This document shows, in pieces, positions 1 to 7,358 of a stretch of 64,000 nt of DNA (position 1 is its first letter; each line of letters begins with the position of its first letter). The notes beneath the pieces were generated by a model. It saw only the letters and a list, made by a program, of their open reading frames with translations, was not told the origin of the DNA and made no database searches. Position numbers and translations under genes: made by a program. The stretch comes from Clostridia bacterium. GTDB taxonomy: Bacteria > Bacillota > Clostridia > Oscillospirales > Acutalibacteraceae. The DNA is taken from assembly GCA_017513525.1 (NCBI GenBank), contig JAFXFC010000049.1:62001-126000 (forward strand), written 5' to 3'.

Positions 1-9
1 TTTCTTATA

Positions 10-498
10 TTACATTTTTGGCATCGGTCTGTGCTTTGCGGTAAATTCAGAAGCAGTGATTTTTATTACACTTACAATACTTACCATTTTATCGTCAAAG
101 GTAAAATCCTTACCTGTCTGCGTTTTCATAAATACTGAAAGACCGTGCTTCTTTTCTTCGGTATCCTCAAGAATTTCTGCAACGCCTCTTCCCATAACGG
201 AAGAATAAGAAAGTCCGTATTTACAAGCGACTTCACCCTCAAAGGGAGTTAAATCACACTCCATTTCAAAAAACACCTTCGGGTTCTTTATCATTAAATC
301 AATCTTTCTGCCTCTTCTTGCTCCGTGAAGATAAAGTATCAGCTTACCGTCAACAAACTCATAACCGTAATTCATTGGTACTACATAAGGCTCATCACCG
401 TCAACCAAACCTAAATGAACAATCAAGGCTTTATCAAGAATTTTTGTTATTTCGTTTATATCCGTAATCTGGCGTTCTCTTCTTGTCATTCCCTGCAT
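10..498 (-). CDS. Pyridoxamine 5'-phosphate oxidase-family flavoprotein (Nim-like)
   Basis: A 162-residue protein of the FMN-binding split-barrel family. The N-terminal half has the pattern of NimA-type (5-nitroimidazole reductase-like) members: an acidic helix, then a strand ending in a VVPMNYGY motif, and a glycine-rich loop with GARRGRK where the FMN phosphate is usually held. Such proteins are small cytoplasmic flavin-dependent reductases or oxidases; the physiological substrate is usually unknown. The start is the ATG at 498, preceded by an AGAGG-type ribosome site about 8 bases upstream. A second ATG three codons in is less well spaced. The gene stands alone on the minus strand, just downstream of the metallophosphoesterase gene. 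A specific role in drug reduction is not shown by the sequence. Confidence 0.85.
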   Translation of the reverse strand: MQGMTRRERQITDINEITKILDKALIVHLGLVDGDEPYVVPMNYGYEFVDGKLILYLHGARRGRKIDLMIKNPKVFFEMECDLTPFEGEVACKYGLSYSSVMGRGVAEILEDTEEKKHGLSVFMKTQTGKDFTFDDKMVSIVSVIKITASEFTAKHRPMPKM

Positions 499-534
499 TA
501 TTTATACCTCTCTTTTTATATGATTTTTATAATA

Positions 535-1863
535 TCATTTGACAGTAATTGTGCCCTTCAAGTTTTCCCCACGCTTTGCGTAAGGACTATAAGCAATAAT
601 TTTAACTTTATATTCACCGCTTTTAAGTGTTCCGATATTTATATTTTCACCGTTAACACTTGCTCGAACATAGTCGGATATAAATGTATCGGCTACCGCA
701 ACACCTATTTTTTCGGAGGACACCGTAACTTTATAGTTTTCTGCAGGATAAAAGCCTGATGCAGAGGGAAATTTTAAGATAATGTTGCCATCATTATCTT
801 TTTCTGCTCGTATAACTGCGTTTTTCGGAAAACTCGGTTTTGTGTCCAAAGATTTTTGTTTACTCCATGTATAGGTGCGTTTTTTATCATCAGCCAAGTT
901 TTCAAAATAGTATTCAATATCGGAGAAGAAAGTTCGGTTTTCAATATCATAAAGCCGCATTTTTATGTTGCCGGCATTATCCACTTCAACAAGCCAGAAT
1001 CCGCCTGATTTTCCCGGAGCATCCTTATCACCGTCAATATAATTGAGATTTCCCATAAAAGCAGATAATGAACCGCAGCCGACAGCAGTAAATGAGCCCT
1101 GCCATACGGAACGGGGGTCAGAAGGTGCATAGTGTGAATGTCCCGAGAAGTCAACCACCTGCGGATATTGACTTAACACCTTACGCAGGTCTGTATCACC
1201 CCAGTTAATACTGCCGTAAACGGTAGCCAAGGGATGAGGATGCTGATAAACAAAAACAGGTCTTAAAGGATTTTCTTTCGTTGCGTTATCTAACTGTTCA
1301 CGAAGCCATAAAAGCTTTCCCTTAAACTTTTTACCGTCATTATCATAAGAAACACCGATAAAATGATAGCCGTTTATTACAACATGTGTATCAACTTCTT
1401 CACTGATATACTTTTTATATATGTCATATCCGATAGAGGCATTATAATCGCGGTAATTTATAAACTCGTGATTTCCGAGAACACATAAAAGCTTAGTTTC
1501 GTCTTTTATGTGCTTTTCGACAACGGCATTGAACATTTTATATTCAGCTTCTCCACCGCCGCCCGTAAAATCACCTGCTACAACAACAGCATCCAATCTT
1601 TTATAAGCATCGCACTTTTGTGAAAAAGCATATATATCCTCAAACAACTGCCCGAAGCGAATAGCCGCCTCTTGCTGTTCTTCGCCGTTTAAGTGAATAT
1701 CACTGCAAACAACAAAACGAAGTACCGGGGTAAAATCTTCGGGGGCATTAATCTTAGTACCCTTACCTAAGTTTTTAATATGTGACAAACTGAACAAAAC
1801 ATCTATTAATGAGGTGATACTTTTACTCATTATCTGATCGAAAGTATTCTTAAATGAATTCAT
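535..1863 (-). CDS. Calcineurin-like metallophosphoesterase
   Basis: A 442-residue protein with all the metal-binding blocks of the calcineurin-like fold: SDIHLNG (Asp55, His57), AGDFTGGGG (Asp98), LGNHEF (Asn131, His132), QHPHPL and GHSHYA. The last ~110 residues form a separate beta-rich domain, a common C-terminal add-on in clostridial members. No signal peptide or membrane segment is visible, so it is probably cytoplasmic. It should hydrolyse phosphodiesters or phosphomonoesters with two metal ions; the substrate cannot be deduced. A decayed relative with the same C-terminal layout lies at 33446-33917, so the genome once held at least two such genes. Confidence 0.9.
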   Translation of the reverse strand: MNSFKNTFDQIMSKSITSLIDVLFSLSHIKNLGKGTKINAPEDFTPVLRFVVCSDIHLNGEEQQEAAIRFGQLFEDIYAFSQKCDAYKRLDAVVVAGDFTGGGGEAEYKMFNAVVEKHIKDETKLLCVLGNHEFINYRDYNASIGYDIYKKYISEEVDTHVVINGYHFIGVSYDNDGKKFKGKLLWLREQLDNATKENPLRPVFVYQHPHPLATVYGSINWGDTDLRKVLSQYPQVVDFSGHSHYAPSDPRSVWQGSFTAVGCGSLSAFMGNLNYIDGDKDAPGKSGGFWLVEVDNAGNIKMRLYDIENRTFFSDIEYYFENLADDKKRTYTWSKQKSLDTKPSFPKNAVIRAEKDNDGNIILKFPSASGFYPAENYKVTVSSEKIGVAVADTFISDYVRASVNGENINIGTLKSGEYKVKIIAYSPYAKRGENLKGTITVK

Positions 1864-1987
1864 ATCTTTTTCCTTTGTACTAGCTTATAATTGATTTATG
1901 TCACTGCTTTGTAATAAAGATACAACCATCCCTACATGGGTTGAGTGGTGTCTGTGACAGTATTGATTCGATTAAAATTTAAAACAT

Positions 1988-2401
1988 TTACTGTTCTTTA
2001 TCTCCTGAAATCCAAATAAATAAAATTGCTATAAATGGAAACATTCCTATCATAGAAAGCATGTAATACCCGGAATCTGGATTGCCACTAAGACTTCCAA
2101 TACAAGAACCGATAGTTACCATTAGAGCTCCAATTATCCCCAAAACAATCGAAACCTTTGCCTTAAAATTTTTTGATTTTTCTGCTGATTTTCGTTTTTC
2201 CGCTTCCAATTCCAACTCTTTTAAGCGAATTCGCTCTTTTGTTTCTGATTCCTTAATTTTTGCTTCGTCAACAATCCTATGCGTGCTTCTATAATCATCC
2301 AACATTATCTTAGCACCGCAATACTGACAAAAACCAAAATCTCTATTGCTATCTTCAAATTTCAATGTTGCACCACAATTGGGACAGTAACAACTTCTCA
2401 T
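1988..2401 (-). CDS. Zinc-ribbon membrane protein
   Basis: A 137-residue protein. The N-terminus has a zinc ribbon (CPNCG near residue 6, CQYCG near residue 27), followed by a charged, probably coiled helix rich in Glu/Lys (about residues 45-75) and two hydrophobic segments at the C-terminus separated by a short Gly/Ser loop. This is the common 'zinc ribbon plus membrane hairpin' architecture of small Firmicute proteins of unknown role. A longer reading frame starts at 2458, but AAGGAG lies 9 bases before the ATG at 2401, and the extra codons belong to a leftover rlmD 3' end, so 2401 is the true start. Before the insertion described at 2476-3091 it would have sat 20 bases downstream of rlmD. 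Confidence 0.75.
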   Translation of the reverse strand: MRSCYCPNCGATLKFEDSNRDFGFCQYCGAKIMLDDYRSTHRIVDEAKIKESETKERIRLKELELEAEKRKSAEKSKNFKAKVSIVLGIIGALMVTIGSCIGSLSGNPDSGYYMLSMIGMFPFIAILFIWISGDKEQ

Positions 2402-2421
2402 AATAAACTCCTTATAGTTGT

Positions 2422-2478
2422 TTAGTTCAGTTTTCCTAGACACAGTAGCACGATGCACTCTACGTGATTTGTGTTTGC
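2422..2478 (-). pseudogene. Displaced 3' end of rlmD
   Basis: Read on the minus strand, this stretch encodes A-N-T-N-H-V-E-C-I-V-L-L-C-L-G-K-L-N-stop. It matches the last residues of the intact RlmD just upstream (H-T-N-H-V-E-C-V-V-R-L-C-R-T-stop); by hand, 30 of 39 bases agree between 2437-2475 and 3053-3091. The ending HVECIVLL is closer to what I know of RlmD C-termini (typically HVExVVLL) than the current HVECVVRL. It therefore looks like the original gene end, pushed 616 bases downstream when the four-helix-bundle element entered. Confidence 0.7.
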
Positions 2479-2505
2479 CATTATTCGTTGAGATTATCCT
2501 TGCCC

Positions 2506-2847
2506 TTAATTTTTCGCAGTAGTAACAGAAGCAATAAGATTCCTACGGATTGTACCACATTTGTTTATTAGATTTATATATATTTTTTCATCAATTTTAT
2601 TTTTGCGAAAGAGCAGTTCTAACCAATATTCTGTTTCAAAACATTCTTTTAATGCTATTTCCAACTTGTTTATAAAATCAGCTTTGCTTTGTGCATATTT
2701 TGCCTCATGAAGATTTGCACCAACGGATGAAGAACATCTCAACAATTGATTTACATACTCAGAACATCCCTTAATATTGTCGCATAAGTCGGATACTTCT
2801 ATAGCAAAATTGATAGTTTCTTCTCTTAACATATTTTTTTGTTCCAT
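2506..2847 (-). CDS. Four-helix-bundle protein (23S rRNA intervening-sequence protein family)
   Basis: A 113-residue, all-alpha protein of the S23/IVP 'four helix bundle' family, recognisable from the N-terminal LREETINFAIEVSDLC helix, the central SSVGANLHEAKYAQS segment and the late ALKECFETEYWLELL helix. Members are encoded in intervening sequences of bacterial 23S rRNA genes and as stand-alone genes; relatives act as accessory proteins of diversity-generating retroelements. Family proteins are basic and thought to bind nucleic acid. The start is ATG 2847, with AAGGAG 8 bases upstream; the longer frame from 2874 runs into the hairpin array. It is the only gene of the inserted element, and the array would form its 5' leader. 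Confidence 0.85.
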   Translation of the reverse strand: MEQKNMLREETINFAIEVSDLCDNIKGCSEYVNQLLRCSSSVGANLHEAKYAQSKADFINKLEIALKECFETEYWLELLFRKNKIDEKIYINLINKCGTIRRNLIASVTTAKN

Positions 2848-2870
2848 AAGCAGTGCTCCTTTATCGATAT

Positions 2871-3067
2871 ACACGCTACGCGTGTTCGATATATTTTACT
2901 TAGTAAAATTCGATATAAACTCTCTGCGTTCGTTTTCGATATGATATAAATCTCGTTTCCGTAAGGAAACATATCGAGTGCTTCAGCACATATCGAATCC
3001 ATTGGGATATATAGAAAATCTCGCAAGAGATTTATATCGATGAGTGCTATGTGCGACACAGTCGCAC
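2871..3067 (-). repeat. Array of short hairpins separated by TCGATAT-type spacers
   Basis: Successive small palindromes occur: 2871-2885 (ACACGC/GCGTGT), 2893-2909 (ATTTTAC/GTAAAAT), 2955-2970 (GTTTCC/GGAAAC), 2978-2989 (GTGC/GCAC), 2997-3008 (ATCC/GGAT), 3016-3033 (AAATCTC/GAGATTT) and 3051-3067 (GTGCGAC/GTCGCAC), the last nested in an outer GAGTG/CACTC pair at 3042-3046 and 3072-3076. The stems differ, but the linkers repeat as TCGATAT or its complement (2886-2892, 2910-2916, 2936-2942, 2971-2977, 2990-2996, 3033-3040). This is neither a CRISPR nor a tandem repeat; conserved linkers with changing stems suggest a structured RNA leader or a folded single-stranded DNA substrate. Confidence 0.75.
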
Positions 3068-4198
3068 GACACACTCAACATGATTAGTGTGCGGGAACAT
3101 ATCCACAGGTTGGATTTTTTTGACTTTATAGCCGTGTTTTGTGAAGTAAAATAAATCTCTTGCCAAGGTTTCGGGGTTACAGGAAACATAAACCACTTTT
3201 TCGGGAGCAAGAGTGCATACGCTTTTCATAAACGCTACTGTACTGCCTGCTCTCGGCGGGTCCATTAAAACTACATTTATTTTTTCATTTTCTTTAGCTG
3301 CTTCTAAAAGAAACTCCGTAGCATCCGCACAGAAAAATCTGATATTTTTAACATTATTTATGGAAGCATTGATTTTTGCATCTCTTACAGCATCTTTATT
3401 CAATTCAACACTTATAACTTCTTTTGCATACTGAGAAGCAATTATTCCTATGGTACCTACTCCCGAATAGGCATCAATAACTCTGTCTTCTTTTGATATA
3501 TCAGCGAATTCCATTGCTTTTGAATAAAGAATATGCGTGCCCGCATAGTTTATCTGATAAAACGATTTCGGCGAAATTCTGAATTTATAACCTAAAAGCT
3601 CGTCAGTAATGTAACCGTCACCGAAAAGCACGATTTCTTTTTCACCCAAAACAAGGCTTGTAAAGTTATTATTAATATTTTGCACTATAGTAGTAATTTC
3701 GGGATGAAGGCTTCTCAGAGTCTTACAAAAATCATTTTTGGACTTAAACACGGGGGTACCTGTAACGAGAACGACCATTATTTCATTTGTACCGAATGCC
3801 CGTTTTACAAGCACATGTCTTAAAAAGCCCTTCCCTGTTCTGTCATCATACACCGTGAGATGAAAGGATTTCAACAGTTCACGGACAGTCACGATTATTT
3901 CATCAGCCTTTTTATCCTCTATAAGGCAGGAATCAACCTTTACAATATTATGCGTGCTTGACTGATAGACACCTGAAATTATCATTCCGCTTTTTGTTCT
4001 GCCGAATGCCGCCTGAACCTTATTTCTGTAGTGATAAGGTTCTTTCATTCCTATTATATTATCCACATGACAAAATCTGCCGAGAAGCTTTATAACCTTT
4101 GCCTGCTTGAATTTCAGCTGCTCGTCATATGTCATATTGGTAAGCTGACAGCCTCCGCATTTTTTTGCAACCGGGCAAGGAAAAACATTTTCTTTCAT
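3047..4198 (-). CDS. rlmD: 23S rRNA (uracil-C5)-methyltransferase RlmD/RlmCD type
   Basis: A 383-residue SAM-dependent RNA methyltransferase of the TrmA/RumA family that makes m5U in 23S rRNA. Cys8, Cys14, Cys17 and Cys91 form the expected iron-sulfur cluster set. The SAM-binding strand reads VIDAYSGVGTIGI (about 240-252), followed by MDPPRAG (312-318) and the catalytic Cys340 in YVSCNPETLARDL. There is no TRAM domain, as in shorter clostridial forms. The last ~13 codons come from the element described at 2476-3091, changing the probable original ending HVECIVLLCLGKLN to HVECVVRLCRT; catalytic residues are untouched. The stop codon overlaps the first hairpin of the array. Substrate position (U1939 or U747) is not resolved. 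Confidence 0.93.
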   Translation of the reverse strand: MKENVFPCPVAKKCGGCQLTNMTYDEQLKFKQAKVIKLLGRFCHVDNIIGMKEPYHYRNKVQAAFGRTKSGMIISGVYQSSTHNIVKVDSCLIEDKKADEIIVTVRELLKSFHLTVYDDRTGKGFLRHVLVKRAFGTNEIMVVLVTGTPVFKSKNDFCKTLRSLHPEITTIVQNINNNFTSLVLGEKEIVLFGDGYITDELLGYKFRISPKSFYQINYAGTHILYSKAMEFADISKEDRVIDAYSGVGTIGIIASQYAKEVISVELNKDAVRDAKINASINNVKNIRFFCADATEFLLEAAKENEKINVVLMDPPRAGSTVAFMKSVCTLAPEKVVYVSCNPETLARDLFYFTKHGYKVKKIQPVDMFPHTNHVECVVRLCRT

Positions 4199-4218
4199 AA
4201 ATCGAACTCCAAGAAAAA

Positions 4219-4243
4219 TTGCGGTGAGAACATCTCACCGCAA
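4219..4243 (-). terminator. Rho-independent terminator of the epimerase gene
   Basis: A 10-bp perfect stem TTGCGGTGAG / CTCACCGCAA with a 5-base loop, followed on the minus strand by TTTTTC. It lies between the epimerase gene and rlmD. Confidence 0.85.
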
Positions 4244-4280
4244 CAATTATATTATTAATTTTATGTAATGTCAAACAGGA

Positions 4281-5300
4281 TTATTCGCCCTTCATTTCAA
4301 GAAGCTTTGCAGTGCCGTCGAAAACTGCTTGGCTTACCTTGATAGAATCGGTAATTGCGGATTCTATATCATCCTCTGTTGCACCGAGCTCAACACTGTA
4401 TTTTCTGTCAATAAAGAGATTAATAGCCATGATGTCTGCAAGACCGTCAACATCAATACCGCTTTCAATACCCTTTTCAGCGTATTCCTTCTTAACGCCG
4501 CCAAGTCCCATTCTCATCATCCAAGGAGGAATGCTGATAATTTTTCTGTTATTACCCATACCTCTTGCTGCATAAACAATCTTAAGGAATTTCTTCCAAT
4601 CCATGTTATACATGCTGATAGGCCATGCTGTAGCACCCTTGGACTTTTCTGCAGCACCAACAATTACTTCGCCAACCTGACGGACTGTAAGCATAGCTGT
4701 ACCGCCGCCGGGATAAAGAGTACAGGGCATCTTATCCATCATCTTGATCTGCTCGATAAGAATAACCCAAACGGGCTTTCTGCCGGGCTGAGTGCCGAAA
4801 ATGTAAGGAAGCTCAAGAACAGCTACATCGAAATTTTCGTCAGCAAATGAAAATGCAACTTCTTCCTGATCAATACGGCTTCTGATATAAGGATGCTTTT
4901 CTGTAAGCTTCATTTCGGGATACCGCTTAGCCGCATATGAGAAATATGAACCTAAGATTACGGAATTTTTCATTCCTACCTCTTTACAAAGAGGAAGAAT
5001 TCTCTTAAGAGGAGCGATATTATACTTATAGTAAGCATCATATACGGGTGCGGGGAATTCAACTCTTTCATCAATACCTGCAGCGAAAACAAAGCAATCG
5101 TAACCTTGCATCATTGCCTTTATTTCGTCATCAGACTTTTCATAAATATTACAGAACTCAAGCTCCATTTCTTCCGGAATGGGAGCTCCTTCAGGAAGAG
5201 GCGGAAGAGCAACACTCTTAACCTGATGTCCTCTTTCAATAAATATTCTTGCAGCTTCACAGCCAAGAAGACCTGTGCCGCCAATCATAAATACTTTCAT
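4281..5300 (-). CDS. NAD(P)-dependent epimerase/dehydratase family protein
   Basis: A 339-residue extended short-chain dehydrogenase. The nucleotide-binding loop is at the very N-terminus (MKVFMIGGTGLLGCEAARIF), with a DCFVFAAG strand around residue 75. The usual catalytic YxxxK is not obvious in a standard place; the region with GSYFSYAAKRYPEMKLTEKHPYIRSR is the likely equivalent. It resembles atypical SDRs that modify nucleotide sugars or bind NAD(P) without a defined reaction. ATG at 5300, with AAAGGG 8 bases upstream, is a better start than the TTG at 5306. It is monocistronic, with a promoter at 5338-5366 and a terminator at 4219-4243. The substrate is unknown. Confidence 0.8.
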   Translation of the reverse strand: MKVFMIGGTGLLGCEAARIFIERGHQVKSVALPPLPEGAPIPEEMELEFCNIYEKSDDEIKAMMQGYDCFVFAAGIDERVEFPAPVYDAYYKYNIAPLKRILPLCKEVGMKNSVILGSYFSYAAKRYPEMKLTEKHPYIRSRIDQEEVAFSFADENFDVAVLELPYIFGTQPGRKPVWVILIEQIKMMDKMPCTLYPGGGTAMLTVRQVGEVIVGAAEKSKGATAWPISMYNMDWKKFLKIVYAARGMGNNRKIISIPPWMMRMGLGGVKKEYAEKGIESGIDVDGLADIMAINLFIDRKYSVELGATEDDIESAITDSIKVSQAVFDGTAKLLEMKGE

Positions 5301-5337
5301 AAACAAGACCCTTTCTCTATTTAATTTCCCAAAAATT

Positions 5338-5366
5338 ATTTTACACTATATTTTTCCATTTAACAA
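5338..5366 (-). promoter_or_regulatory. Probable promoter of the epimerase gene
   Basis: On the minus strand, TTGTTA and TAAAAT are separated by 17 bases, about 40 bases before the start codon. The -35 box is weak. Confidence 0.4.
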
Positions 5367-5396
5367 CATATATTTTTTAACATTGTGTAAAAATTC

Positions 5397-6776
5397 TTAT
5401 TCGAGATACTGAAGATTATTCTGATGCTCTTCTGCAGTTGAAGCAAGATAAATATTTCCTTCCTTGTCATGCAGGAAATAGTAATAATCGGTTGACTCGG
5501 GATGAAGAGCACTGTATATTGCATCCGCACCCGGGCAGCAAATAGGTCCTACGGGGAGACCCGTTTTCTGATAGGTATCATATACCTTCATATATTCTGC
5601 ATACTTACCGTTTGCTTCAAGAGAATCTTTGTAATTTTCAATATACTGTGCAGTTGAGTCACAGTTTATAAACGGGAAAGATGATGAATCCAGACGGTTA
5701 TATATGATAGATGCTATTACAGGCATCTGTCCGGCATCAAATGCTTCTTTTTCAAGAATTGCTGCAACTGTAATTATTTCATCAACAGTATATCCGAGCT
5801 CGTTTGCTTTTGCCTGATAGGTTTCATTCCATCTGTTTTCAAAGTGATTAAGGAATCGCTCAAGAACACTTACAGGAGATTCTCCGAGATAAAATTCATA
5901 AGTATCAGGATAAAGATAACCTTCAAGAACCCTATATCTCATCTGTTTTTCAGTAACTGAAGATAAAAATTCATATCTTTCAAAAAGCTCATCACTTACC
6001 ATTGCTTCATAAAGTGATGAAGCAGAGCAAACGCCGTTATCATCAAGCTTTTCAAAAATCTGATCTATAGAATAGCCCTCAGGGAATGTAAGCTTAATTG
6101 TGTTCTCTTCAACACCGTTTGTTCGTATCTCATTAAGCATACCCTCGACACCCATACCGGAATTCAAGAAATAGGTTCCTGCAGGATAAATAATTGTCTT
6201 TTTATTATTATTGCTATCAGTTTTTACATCAAAACTGCGGATTTTAGCAAATAACTTACAGAACATCGGGTTGTTGATAAGATTCTTTTCTGCAAGCTTA
6301 TCTATAACATCAAAACAATCCATATCCTCGTCAAGGACAACTCTGAAATCCGTTTTGGAAACATCAATAGCTAAAATATCATTAACACATCCCATTATCG
6401 GAATTTTAATTAAAAATGCCGAAATAAAGACGATAACAACGATAACAATTGCCATAATAGAATTCTTCAGACTGCTGTTACGCTTTTTCTTTTTTGTTTT
6501 CTTTTTTACTGTGGGATTATTATTCACAGCTTTAGACCTCTGAGAAGATGCACCTGTTGTCGTTCTTTTTGCTCCAGGTGAAGATAAATTTGCGGTAGAA
6601 CCAGCCTTTTTAGCAGAAGAACGGGGATTTCGGGCAGTTGGCTGAGAATTCATAGAAAAATAAATTTCACCGTGATTTTTAACATCATTATCAGACAGAT
6701 CATTATTCTTAGATGCAGAAAAATTTCTTAATAACTCATCATAAGCGTCATTATCTCTGATAGTTTTATCATCCAT
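5397..6776 (-). CDS. mltG: Endolytic murein transglycosylase MltG
   Basis: A 459-residue YceG/MltG-family lytic transglycosylase that cuts nascent glycan strands at the membrane. It has a long cytoplasmic N-terminus (1-105) with a low-complexity Ser/Ala/Lys region ending in a KKKTKKKKR patch, one transmembrane helix (about 106-127), and then the extracellular LysM-like and catalytic domains. The catalytic glutamate is Glu342 in ILEKEA, matching the VEKE motif of E. coli MltG. The C-terminal signature GLPVGPICCPGADAIYSALHP followed by YYYFL is typical. It begins a minus-strand run ahead of the epimerase. The extended basic N-terminus is longer than in E. coli MltG and may hold protein-interaction sites. 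Confidence 0.93.
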   Translation of the reverse strand: MDDKTIRDNDAYDELLRNFSASKNNDLSDNDVKNHGEIYFSMNSQPTARNPRSSAKKAGSTANLSSPGAKRTTTGASSQRSKAVNNNPTVKKKTKKKKRNSSLKNSIMAIVIVVIVFISAFLIKIPIMGCVNDILAIDVSKTDFRVVLDEDMDCFDVIDKLAEKNLINNPMFCKLFAKIRSFDVKTDSNNNKKTIIYPAGTYFLNSGMGVEGMLNEIRTNGVEENTIKLTFPEGYSIDQIFEKLDDNGVCSASSLYEAMVSDELFERYEFLSSVTEKQMRYRVLEGYLYPDTYEFYLGESPVSVLERFLNHFENRWNETYQAKANELGYTVDEIITVAAILEKEAFDAGQMPVIASIIYNRLDSSSFPFINCDSTAQYIENYKDSLEANGKYAEYMKVYDTYQKTGLPVGPICCPGADAIYSALHPESTDYYYFLHDKEGNIYLASTAEEHQNNLQYLE

Positions 6777-6803
6777 TTTACTTTTCCTCCGTAAATTAAA
6801 TAA

Positions 6804-7346
6804 TTAAAGTCCCTTGTGCTGAATGGTTAAAATAACTTTATCTGCATTATTTCTGTCAGTTACAAAAGAAATGATTTCATGAGAAAACTCAAATACACAA
6901 CCGGCACCCTTAGCGGTTATAATATTTTCATCTCTGACGCAGAGAGCATCAACAACATAGGCTCCGTCAAGCTCATTTTCAAAACCGGGAAAACATACGG
7001 CTTTTTTACCTTTCAGAAGACCTTTTCTTCCGAGAATTATGGGAGCTGCACAAATTGCAGCTATCATCTTACCGTTTTTACAAAAATCGACCGCCGATAT
7101 TACTGTTTCTGATAAATACAAGTTTTCAGTACCCGGCATTCCGCCCGGTAATATAATACCGTCACAATCAGAAAGCAGTACTTCATTTTCATTTAAATCA
7201 GCCGTTACACAAATACCGTGTGCACCGACAACACTTTTATCTCCGATGCCGACTGTCTTTGTACTGATATTTGCCCTTCGCATCATATCGAGTGTTACCA
7301 GAGCTTCTGTTTCTTCAAAACCGTCAGCGAGAAACATATAATACAT
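6804..7346 (-). CDS. DJ-1/PfpI family protein
   Basis: A 180-residue flavodoxin-like protein of the DJ-1/ThiJ/PfpI superfamily. The nucleophile elbow is AICAAPIILG near residue 100, with the conserved early glutamate in DGFEETEA (residues 8-15). This layout matches the DJ-1 subgroup (often annotated as protein deglycase or chaperone-like) rather than the PfpI protease. It lies 27 bases upstream of mltG on the same strand and 12 bases downstream of the acyltransferase gene, suggesting co-transcription. The biochemical role in bacteria is disputed. Confidence 0.88.
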   Translation of the reverse strand: MYYMFLADGFEETEALVTLDMMRRANISTKTVGIGDKSVVGAHGICVTADLNENEVLLSDCDGIILPGGMPGTENLYLSETVISAVDFCKNGKMIAAICAAPIILGRKGLLKGKKAVCFPGFENELDGAYVVDALCVRDENIITAKGAGCVFEFSHEIISFVTDRNNADKVILTIQHKGL

Positions 7347-7358
7347 AAAATCACAACC

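Larger units (their letters stand above)
2476..3091 (-). mobile_element. ~616-bp element inserted in the 3' end of rlmD
   Basis: The interval between the two copies of the rlmD 3' segment (2437-2475 and 3053-3091) holds a hairpin array (2871-3067) and a single four-helix-bundle gene (2506-2847), with no recombinase. The element supplies new terminal codons to rlmD and leaves the old ones behind, so the host gene keeps an open, slightly altered C-terminus. Established knowledge: the 3' end of rumA/rlmD is an integration site for some integrative elements in Firmicutes. Inference: this is a non-autonomous passenger using the same kind of site, or the remnant of a larger element. The borders are approximate. 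Confidence 0.55.

Noticed and set aside
1930..1965. Possible third copy of the rlmD 3' end, on the plus strand (TTGAGTGGTGTCTGTGACAG)
   Set aside because: Only short, gapped similarity to the duplicated segment and no readable HVEC motif in frame; it is probably chance.
2871..3067. CRISPR array
   Set aside because: The repeats are short linkers between varying palindromes, with no 25-35 base repeat and no cas genes in the window.
2826..3074. 82-codon frame starting MCRATVSHIAL on the minus strand
   Set aside because: It is simply the hairpin array read in one frame; codon pattern and content follow the repeats, and the real gene starts at 2847.
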